Source: Spirosoma sp.
Lineage (GTDB): Bacteria; Bacteroidota; Bacteroidia; Cytophagales; Spirosomataceae
DNA: 5,237 nt
Assembly: GCA_028288385.1 (NCBI GenBank)
Contig: JAQBNX010000838.1
Location: forward strand, 1-5,237
Direction of reading: 5' to 3'
Shown here: in pieces, positions 1 through 5,237 of the stretch
Numbering within the stretch: the first letter of the stretch is position 1
Layout of the letters: each line of letters starts with the position of its first letter
Position numbers and translations under genes: made by a program
Notes under the pieces: model-generated
What the model saw: only the letters and a program-made list of their open reading frames with translations
What the model was told of the DNA's origin: nothing
Database searches by the model: none

Positions 1-1144
1 TTGCCCGGTACACAACCGCTTTAGACAAAACAGCCTTAACATCATCCGCCAGGCTCAGCACCGTATAGTCTGCTCCAATCCGGCCAATCCGGACCGGGTC
101 CGTCATATGATTTGCGCCATCGTGCAGATAAATGGTTTGGTCCGACTGCCCAACCCCATGTATCGCCCCAACATCGAGCAGCCAGCCTTCCTGAGCATTG
201 TAGGTAACCGATGCGGATAAGGTACTTTCGTCGATGGGTTGATTCAGAAAGCCCTGGCTTAACAGGCCCGTTTGTTCAACGTAATCTGACTGGTCAGGAA
301 CGTATACACGCGGGCGCTGCTCATAGCCAAAGCGCATGTACTGCCGAACCCGATTATGTAAATCCCGGTATGACACCTGCCCGTGAGCGGCTTCGAGTAC
401 GGCCAGCAGGTTTTTGGTAAAAATTCCCTCGCCACCCGCTTCAACAGCCGATTCATCGGATTCGCACGCGGCCATTTGTATGTGAGGACCTATGGGTAGA
501 GCCGCCGATGGCCCTTGCTGCTGCAACTGACTAAGGGGCAGAACCTCATGAAAGAAAAATCCTTCGTACGGTCGGCGCGGATGAGACTGCGTCAGCCGCC
601 GTTCGCGCACATCCTGACCAGCTAGCAGTTCGCCTAGCAAGCCGGCAGCCCGGGTATTGTCGCCGGAGTGGCAGCAATCAAAAATCGTCACGACATGCGC
701 GCCGGTTGCGCTGACCTGACCAATCAGGAAACGGAGTTCTTTATCGGCCAGCAAAAAATCCCATGAACTGGTTGTCCCGGCATCATGACAAACAATGCAT
801 TCAAGCTTTCCATCGCTTTCCGTGGGCCAGAGGGCGGGGTCAGCCGCTTCCTGAGCGCCGTGTCCGGCGAAGTAAAAAAGCACCGTATCGGCTGGTTGGG
901 CCTGCGACAGATGCGTTTGAAAACCCGCAATTACCGCTGGCTTACTAGCTTCCTGATCGGCGAGCAGGAGAAGATGTGGATCGAAATCGTCCAGCCGCTG
1001 TAGGTACTGCATTAGGGCGCGTGCATCACCAACGGGTCCACGTAGTGGTCGAACCCGCTCATAGGCTCCAACACCCACCAGCAATGCGTGTAACTTCGGT
1101 TTATGGGTTAAGGTGACTGGTGCAGTAGAATCAGGAGTAGTCAT
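1..1144 (-). CDS. Caspase-family (peptidase C14, metacaspase/orthocaspase-like) cysteine protease, C-terminus beyond the window
   Basis: This is a clan CD cysteine endopeptidase of the caspase/metacaspase family. The window holds the first 381 residues, with no stop before the left edge. Residues about 17-290 form the p20/p10-like caspase fold. The opening strand LHALLVGVGAYE (residues 18-29) is followed by the Asp-containing GDARAL helix. The catalytic His is H95 in YFAGHGAQ and the catalytic Cys is C158 in IFDCCHSG, with D156 placed as the usual S1-pocket acid of metacaspases. Such enzymes normally cut after Arg or Lys. AACESDESA (226-234) matches the strand and loop that follow the Cys region in the family. 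Residues about 308-381 form a beta-rich extension (GWLLDVGAIHGVG) of unknown role. No signal peptide or membrane helix is seen, so it is probably cytoplasmic. The start is firm: an in-frame TAA lies at 1162-1160 and no other start codon falls between. It is divergent from the CHAT operon and looks visibly richer in GC. The family is certain; the substrate is unknown. Confidence 0.93.
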   Translation of the reverse strand, partial: MTTPDSTAPVTLTHKPKLHALLVGVGAYERVRPLRGPVGDARALMQYLQRLDDFDPHLLLLADQEASKPAVIAGFQTHLSQAQPADTVLFYFAGHGAQEAADPALWPTESDGKLECIVCHDAGTTSSWDFLLADKELRFLIGQVSATGAHVVTIFDCCHSGDNTRAAGLLGELLAGQDVRERRLTQSHPRRPYEGFFFHEVLPLSQLQQQGPSAALPIGPHIQMAACESDESAVEAGGEGIFTKNLLAVLEAAHGQVSYRDLHNRVRQYMRFGYEQRPRVYVPDQSDYVEQTGLLSQGFLNQPIDESTLSASVTYNAQEGWLLDVGAIHGVGQSDQTIYLHDGANHMTDPVRIGRIGADYTVLSLADDVKAVLSKAVVYRA

Positions 1145-1165
1145 GGTTAAAGAGGAGGGTTAAAG

Positions 1166-1196
1166 CAAACATACTGAGAAAGCGACTGAAAACCAA
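1166..1196 (-). promoter_or_regulatory. Bacteroidota-type promoter of the caspase gene (-33 TTG, -7 TATGTTTG)
   Basis: Read on the minus strand, TATGTTTG (1173-1166) fits the Bacteroidota -7 consensus TAnnTTTG at every fixed position. A TTG (1196-1194) lies 20 bp upstream, which is the usual spacing for the -33 element of the group's primary sigma factor. Transcription would begin near 1160, giving a leader of roughly 15 nt before the ATG at 1144. The leader reads as pyrimidine-rich (CCCTCCTCTTT) and has no Shine-Dalgarno, which is normal for the phylum. The call rests on motif match and position only. Confidence 0.65.
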
Positions 1197-1279
1197 CGCC
1201 TTTGGTGCATGGGCGCGGCTCTGCTCCTATCTGGCTTATTCACACCCTACCATCCTAAAGGCCCGAGCGGTAGTGAATT

Positions 1280-1303
1280 CAACGCCTGGCTATTTCTGCG
1301 TTG
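1280..1303. repeat. Short inverted repeat (CAACGC / GCGTTG)
   Basis: CAACGC at 1280-1285 and GCGTTG at 1298-1303 are perfect inverted arms around a 12-nt loop, mid-way between the two divergent starts. The stem is short and no T run follows on either strand, so it is not a convincing terminator. It could be a regulator-binding site or a chance palindrome. Confidence 0.3.
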
Positions 1304-1426
1304 CGCTCAGGCAGTTTAACGTCCCCAATCATTTTCCGTAAAGCGCCTGATTCGGTGCTGTTACTCAACGCAAGCCCAAAAATTAACTGAGTAAACGAGC
1401 TGTTTAACAGACTTTTAGTTAGCTTT

Positions 1427-1459
1427 AACATAGTGCCGGGCAAGCTATTGCTAAACTTG
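1427..1459 (+). promoter_or_regulatory. Weak candidate promoter for the CHAT-TPR operon
   Basis: TAAACTTG at 1452-1459 matches the Bacteroidota -7 consensus TAnnTTTG with one mismatch (C for the first T of TTTG). It would place transcription about 25 nt before the ATG at 1491. No TTG lies at the proper -33 spacing; only the AT-rich TTTAACATA (1424-1432) is there. The pairing is therefore poor, and the true promoter may lie elsewhere or need an activator or an alternative sigma factor. Confidence 0.22.
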
Positions 1460-1490
1460 TCACCATATCATACACAGTACCCTTCCTGCG

Positions 1491-2750
1491 ATGAAAACCT
1501 TACTGTTCTGCTTTGCCAACAATCGGGATCGTCCGCTGCATGAATTACGTAATGAAGACGACACTATTGATCGGTTGCTGGATCCTTTAAGTAGTCAGCA
1601 ACACTTTCAAAAAATTCGGGATTCGTTTGCTACCACGGAATCAGTAGCCAGCAAAATCCTCATCTATCAGGACTCTTTATGCCTGTTTCATTATAGTGGT
1701 CATGCGGGTTCTTCAGCCCTTCATCTGGAAGATTCATTGGCCAGAGCCGTGGGAGTGGCTCAATTACTGGCCCGTTGCCCGCAGCTCAGGTTAATATTTT
1801 TAAATGGCTGCTCCACGCTTGAGCACATTCGATTGCTGCGCGATAAAAACAGCAAAGCGGCAATTATTGCCACCAGTACACCGGTCAATGATACAGTCGC
1901 TACCCAATTTTCAATCGCTTTCTACCGCGCCTTAATCGGCGGAACGACGTTGGGAGAAGCACTAGAGCGTGCCCGGCTGGAACTCCAGGTAACAGAAACG
2001 ACAACGATTGAAACCGTTCGTGGGGGAATCGATACGGAACTGGAAGAAATCAGTCGCAATCAATGGTATTTCTCAGCACCCGATGAGCTATCCACCCAGT
2101 GGAAATTACCAGCCGGTGAGGAATTACGTAACGCCGAGCGCCGAAGCCAATACAATCGCTACACCCGTCTGGCCATTATTCTGGGTAGTATCGTTTTGTT
2201 GAGTGGTAGTTTTCAATACTTTCGTACCCATCAGAGTTTCGATTACGTCATTCATTTACGTACCGCACAGGGACAGGCTCCGGCCAAGAGCAACCCTAAA
2301 TTACGGCTGCTGTTAGGTAATACGTCCCGCGATGAAACAGCTGATCCTACTGGTCGGGTCGTTATTACTGATATTCCGGCTCGTTTTCAGCAACAACCAG
2401 TACGAGTCGAACTGATCGACAGCCCTGATCAGTCGTTCAGCAATGGTACTTTTGTCGATACGCTGATGCTTTCCGAAACGGAAGCAACCCTTTCCTTAGT
2501 ACCTCACGAAGATTTGTGCTGCATCCGGGGCACCGTCTATGATGCCAAAGGCCAGCCGATTCCTAAAGCCAGCGTCTGGGCGGAGAATTTTCCCGTCAGG
2601 CAAACCGATAGCTTAGGGCGCTTTGTCATTACGTTGCCGGTAAAATATCAGCAGGAAACCAGCATCCTGGTAACAGCCCGTAAAAACCAGCACGAAGCAT
2701 CCGTGCATGCCACACCCCGTGTAGAAACGTCTTTATCCCTTCCTCTCTAG
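1491..2750 (+). CDS. Membrane-anchored CHAT-domain protease with C-terminal beta-sandwich (carboxypeptidase-regulatory-like) domains
   Basis: The product is a 419-residue single-pass membrane protein. Residues 1-200 are a CHAT domain, a clan CD caspase-like protease module. It starts with LLFCFANNRDRPLHEL and has the catalytic His H71 in FHYSGHAG and the catalytic Cys C107 in FLNGCST. AAIIATSTPVND (123-134) and the following helix FSIAFYRALIGG are also typical. Residues 227-243 form one transmembrane helix preceded by a basic stretch (RNAERRSQYNRYTR), so the CHAT domain should be cytoplasmic and the C-terminus periplasmic. Residues about 252-337 look like one beta-sandwich. Residues 345-415 fit a carboxypeptidase-regulatory-like domain (IRGTVYDAKGQPIPKASV, then TDSLGRF). 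The start is supported by an in-frame TAA at 1452-1454 with no other start codon between. No NTPase or STAND module is present, although this CHAT type is often fused to one. The TPR gene begins 2 bp after its TAG, implying co-transcription and translational coupling. The family call is firm; the function in a signalling or death pathway is inference. Confidence 0.9.
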   Translation: MKTLLFCFANNRDRPLHELRNEDDTIDRLLDPLSSQQHFQKIRDSFATTESVASKILIYQDSLCLFHYSGHAGSSALHLEDSLARAVGVAQLLARCPQLRLIFLNGCSTLEHIRLLRDKNSKAAIIATSTPVNDTVATQFSIAFYRALIGGTTLGEALERARLELQVTETTTIETVRGGIDTELEEISRNQWYFSAPDELSTQWKLPAGEELRNAERRSQYNRYTRLAIILGSIVLLSGSFQYFRTHQSFDYVIHLRTAQGQAPAKSNPKLRLLLGNTSRDETADPTGRVVITDIPARFQQQPVRVELIDSPDQSFSNGTFVDTLMLSETEATLSLVPHEDLCCIRGTVYDAKGQPIPKASVWAENFPVRQTDSLGRFVITLPVKYQQETSILVTARKNQHEASVHATPRVETSLSLPL

Positions 2751-2752
2751 TC

Positions 2753-5237
2753 ATGAAAACATTCGTTACTGTACTTGTTTTAATTGGCCTGCCCGTGTTT
2801 GTGCGGGCGCAGGTTCGTTGTCCACAACAGGAATATAAAGGAGAGGTAACGTTTTATACGCCTAAAGGCAGAGGCCTGAGCAGGGTGCCCGTTGTGATTG
2901 ATGGTAATCAGGGGCCCTTTACCGATGCGAACGGCGTATTCCGGTATCCCCTGAGCAAGTGCCCCGGTATGACGGTTCAGATAAAGTTGGGCACTCCCAA
3001 TTATGATATTGTCAATCACACAGAGGTCTATACCTATACCCTCCGTCAGTTAGCTGACCCGTCTGATTTCCAGTTTAAACTACTTGTGGCTGAGGCCAAA
3101 GAAATTGAAAAAGCAAGGCGCAGCTACTACACCGAAATTACGGGAGTTGCCGTGGACAAAGGACTAACGTTGTTGAAAGGCGATATTGAAAAGATGAAAG
3201 TATTGGAACGGCAACAACTTGAGGAATTGAAACTCATTACTAACCAATCTAAAACAACAGACCAGCAGCAAAGAAAGGTTGGTGAACTGGAAAAACGCCT
3301 GGAACGACAGCAGAAAGAATACCAACTGTCACTGGATAGCCTGTATAAAGAACCTGCCTTGCTTAAAAGCAAAGTTGAAGAATTGCAAAAGCTTCTGGAA
3401 AAGCAGCGATTGGAAAACCAACAACTTCTCGATAGTATGTCCAGAGGACCTGTTCAACAACCCGGGAGAGTTTACGAGTCAGAACGGATCCTGGGCCAAC
3501 AGCAGCAGGCAAATCAGCGCTTTCTCAATAAACTGGCTGGTCAGGATTCGGCCCGGCAACAGGACAACAGTCAGGAGTTGCTAAAGCTGCTGGAACAGCA
3601 AAAACGAGCGAACAAGCAGTTACTTGACAGTTTAACCAACAAAGAACTAGCTTGGCAAAAGAGCAGGATAAGCCAACCTATTGGCAATTCAACCGATCAA
3701 AATCAGGAAATTATTCAACTGCGTGACAGTTTGGCCAAAATAAAAAACCGCTATGAGCTGGCCCTGAGCGAACGGGACAAGCGGTTAAGTGAAGCACAGG
3801 CAATGGCCCGGGTTTTTGCGCATCAAACCGAGATAGACAGCAGTTATCAGCGAGCCTTCTCACTATACAAAGAAGGCCAGTTTAAGCAGGCTTTAGCGGC
3901 TCTGTCCGACGAGCAACTACAATTACAGCGGGGTCAACTCAAAAACGTTGCCGGGAAAGAGCAGAGTGAAGTCCTCCGGGAGCGGGCAGTATACATCAGT
4001 AAGTGTCTGTTGAAAGCCAACATCTACCGCAGTCAGTATGAGATGACCCAGTCTGCCCGCTGGTATGAAGAAGCGATCATGGCCGATACGACGCAGGCTG
4101 AAAACCTATTCAATTATGCCAATTTTTTACAACAGCAAAACCGTCCTCTGGAGCCGGAGCGTTGGTACCAAAAAGCGCTGTGCCTCAATCCACTAGCATC
4201 GCTTAAAGGAGACATATACACCGAATTGGGATACTATTACATTGCCAACAACCGGATTGATGAAGCCGAAACCTCCCTTCAGGAAGCCAGGGCTATCAAA
4301 CAAAAACTTGCGCTAACCAATGCAAAGCAGTATGAGCCTGGTCTGGCCCACGCTCTGGATGGTTTAGGCACGCTGTACACTAAAAAAAGACAATACGATG
4401 AAGCTGAAAAAGCGTTTGTTCAAGCCAAGACGATACGGGAGCAGCTCGTTGAAAAGTATCCCGATGAATTTGAGGCAGACCTGGCCATTTCACTCAATAA
4501 CCTAGGCGCTTTTTATTACAACAAAAGGCGTTTTGGAGAAGCCGGAAAAACGTATCTCCGCGCCAAGAATATTCAGGATCGGCTCGTCGGCAGGAATGCC
4601 GATCAATATGAACCTGCTCTTGCCTCTACCCTCGGTAATCTGGGTACCCTCAATTATGGACTTGATCGGTTATCTGACGCCGAAACGGCTTATGTACAAG
4701 CTAGAACCATTCGGGAAAAACTCGCGCTGAAAAATCCTGACCAGTATGAACCCGGTTTAGCGCAGGTGCTCAACGACCTGGGTGATCTTTACACCAGTGC
4801 GAAGCGCTATAAGGAAGCGGAAACAGCTTATGTACGGGCTAAAACCATTCGGGAAAAACTCGCTCAGAAAAACCCCGACCAGTTTGAGTCTGACCTGGCA
4901 CAAACACTAACTGATGTTGGGCTTTTCTATGTTGATACCAAACGCTATCAGGAAGCCCAAACGGCTTATGTACAGGCTAAAACCATTCAGGAAAAACTTG
5001 CGGCAAAGTATCCTGATCTGTTTGAACCCAACCTGGCTAATACACTGGCCGATATGGGATTTTATTACTCCGAATTGAAGCGTTATCAGGACGCGGAGGC
5101 CTCCTATATACGCGCCAAAACCATTCATGAAAAGATCATACAAAGGAAGTCCAGGGAGTTTGAGCCGGACCTGGCATATACGCTGACTGATTTAGGCAAT
5201 TTCTATTTTGACACGAAAAATCCTAAGGAAGCTAAAA
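2753..5237 (+). CDS. Exported coiled-coil/TPR-array protein (3' end beyond the window)
   Basis: The frame is open from ATG 2753 to the right edge (828 complete codons). Residues 1-19 are a signal peptide (MKTFVTVLVLIGLPVFVRA) with a type I site before Q20. No lipobox Cys is present, so the product is probably periplasmic or secreted. Residues about 28-112 form a beta-sandwich of carboxypeptidase-regulatory type (GEVTFYTPKGRGLSRVPVVI, TDANGVFRYPL), with C23 and C70 able to form a disulfide. Residues about 115-360 are a Gln/Lys/Glu-rich coiled coil carrying recurring LDSL-like motifs (194-197, 226-229, 291-294, 324-327). From residue about 364 onward the protein is helical TPR: irregular units first, then 46-residue kinesin-light-chain-like units starting at residues 481, 527, 573, 619, 665, 711, 757 and 803, the last cut by the window. 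TPR arrays bind proteins and have no catalytic role. The gene starts 2 bp after the CHAT stop, so the two products are likely partners. A further C-terminal domain may lie outside the window. Confidence 0.9.
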   Translation, partial: MKTFVTVLVLIGLPVFVRAQVRCPQQEYKGEVTFYTPKGRGLSRVPVVIDGNQGPFTDANGVFRYPLSKCPGMTVQIKLGTPNYDIVNHTEVYTYTLRQLADPSDFQFKLLVAEAKEIEKARRSYYTEITGVAVDKGLTLLKGDIEKMKVLERQQLEELKLITNQSKTTDQQQRKVGELEKRLERQQKEYQLSLDSLYKEPALLKSKVEELQKLLEKQRLENQQLLDSMSRGPVQQPGRVYESERILGQQQQANQRFLNKLAGQDSARQQDNSQELLKLLEQQKRANKQLLDSLTNKELAWQKSRISQPIGNSTDQNQEIIQLRDSLAKIKNRYELALSERDKRLSEAQAMARVFAHQTEIDSSYQRAFSLYKEGQFKQALAALSDEQLQLQRGQLKNVAGKEQSEVLRERAVYISKCLLKANIYRSQYEMTQSARWYEEAIMADTTQAENLFNYANFLQQQNRPLEPERWYQKALCLNPLASLKGDIYTELGYYYIANNRIDEAETSLQEARAIKQKLALTNAKQYEPGLAHALDGLGTLYTKKRQYDEAEKAFVQAKTIREQLVEKYPDEFEADLAISLNNLGAFYYNKRRFGEAGKTYLRAKNIQDRLVGRNADQYEPALASTLGNLGTLNYGLDRLSDAETAYVQARTIREKLALKNPDQYEPGLAQVLNDLGDLYTSAKRYKEAETAYVRAKTIREKLAQKNPDQFESDLAQTLTDVGLFYVDTKRYQEAQTAYVQAKTIQEKLAAKYPDLFEPNLANTLADMGFYYSELKRYQDAEASYIRAKTIHEKIIQRKSREFEPDLAYTLTDLGNFYFDTKNPKEAK
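4193..5237 (+). repeat. Tandem 138-bp repeats encoding 46-residue TPR units
   Basis: Units begin at 4193, 4331, 4469, 4607, 4745, 4883, 5021 and 5159, exactly 138 bp apart with no indels; the last runs off the window. The unit consensus begins YEPxLAxTLxxLGxLY, continues with KRYxEAETAYVxAKTIREKL and ends near AxKNPDQ. The 4193 unit is degenerate at its N-terminus. The second halves of neighbouring units are very close in DNA: at least 20 bases starting at 4706 are identical to those at 4844, and similar text recurs in the next unit. This points to fairly recent tandem duplication or gene conversion. The period is 46 residues, matching kinesin-light-chain-like TPR_12 repeats with a long inter-helix loop, rather than the canonical 34. 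Confidence 0.93.

Larger units (their letters stand above)
1146..1429. promoter_or_regulatory. Five dispersed TTTAAC hexamers, possible operator half-sites
   Basis: TTTAAC occurs on the plus strand at 1315-1320, 1403-1408 and 1424-1429, and on the minus strand (GTTAAA on the plus strand) at 1146-1151 and 1159-1164. The two minus copies lie inside an 8-bp direct repeat, GGTTAAAG, spaced 13 bp apart over the predicted caspase leader. Two of the plus copies share a longer context, GCWGTTTAAC (1311-1320 and 1399-1408). Each copy reads toward its nearer gene. A shared regulator binding near both promoters would explain this, but the motif was chosen after looking and chance remains possible. Confidence 0.25.
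1145..1490. other. Divergent intergenic region between the caspase gene and the CHAT-TPR operon
   Basis: These 346 bp separate two divergent transcription units, and I see no convincing gene in them. The left end carries the caspase promoter. The right end carries a weak TAnnTTTG-like element for the CHAT operon. Between them are a 6-bp-stem inverted repeat (1280-1303) and several TTTAAC hexamers. The sequence from about 1198 to 1340 is unexplained and long enough to hold operator sites or a small RNA, but I see no strong terminator (a GC stem followed by a T run) to support a small RNA. Confidence 0.7.

Noticed and set aside
211..1003. Several short plus-strand open frames of 61-72 codons opposite the caspase gene
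   Set aside because: They are antisense to a conserved protease frame with intact motifs, overlap one another in different frames, and show no recognisable protein features.
1198..1262. GCCTTT / AAAGGC inverted repeat as a terminator or mobile-element end
   Set aside because: The arms are 6 bp and more than 50 bp apart with poor extension. There is no T run, no target-site duplication and no transposase nearby.
1491..2750. STAND/NTPase or CRISPR-linked TPR-CHAT (Craspase) assignment for the CHAT protein
   Set aside because: No Walker A or B motif is seen, the TPRs are in a separate exported protein, and there is no CRISPR array or Cas gene in the window.
2753..2825. Lipoprotein signal (Cys at residue 23 shortly after the hydrophobic segment)
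   Set aside because: The residues before C23 are QVR, which do not fit a lipobox. A type I site after VRA (residues 17-19) fits better.
2780..3584. Short open frames on both strands overlapping the start and coiled coil of the TPR gene
   Set aside because: The continuous frame from 2753 encodes a signal peptide, beta-sandwich and heptad-rich coiled coil. The competing frames are low-complexity shadows (Ser/Cys-rich or His/Asn-rich).
4193..5237. CRISPR-like or satellite interpretation of the regular repeats
   Set aside because: The repeats are contiguous, 138 bp long, in frame and encode TPR helices. There are no short identical repeats separated by unique spacers.

Overview
The window looks like an accessory, conflict-type locus from a Bacteroidota bacterium, probably in the Cytophagales (Spirosoma-like). 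That placement is inferred from three things: a near-perfect Bacteroidota promoter (TTG, 20 bp, TAnnTTTG) in front of the leftward gene, the lack of purine-rich Shine-Dalgarno sequences at the starts, and protein architectures typical of the group. No rRNA, tRNA or housekeeping gene is present to fix the taxonomy.

Layout: (1) Positions 1-1144, minus strand: the N-terminal 381 residues of a caspase-family (peptidase C14, metacaspase/orthocaspase-like) protein with an intact His/Cys dyad, running off the left edge. (2) Positions 1145-1490: a 346-bp divergent intergenic region with the caspase promoter, a weaker candidate promoter for the rightward genes, a short hairpin and five copies of the hexamer TTTAAC oriented toward the two genes. 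(3) Positions 1491-2750, plus strand: a 419-residue single-pass membrane protein with an N-terminal CHAT protease domain (also clan CD, with its own His/Cys dyad), one transmembrane helix and a C-terminal part with two predicted beta-sandwich domains. (4) Positions 2753-5237, plus strand: a large exported protein starting 2 bp after the CHAT stop codon and open at the right edge. It has a signal peptide, a beta-sandwich domain, a long Gln-rich coiled coil and a tandem array of 46-residue kinesin-light-chain-like TPR units with an exact 138-bp DNA period.

Working model (inference): the CHAT and TPR genes form an operon whose products meet at the inner membrane. The CHAT catalytic domain would face the cytoplasm. 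Its C-terminal beta-sandwiches would face the periplasm, where the exported coiled-coil/TPR protein is also placed. The divergent cytoplasmic caspase could be a downstream or parallel protease. Two distinct caspase-like proteases, a transmembrane connection and a fast-evolving repeat protein together resemble a signalling, cell-death or defence module. I know of no described system with exactly this arrangement, but novelty cannot be established without searches.
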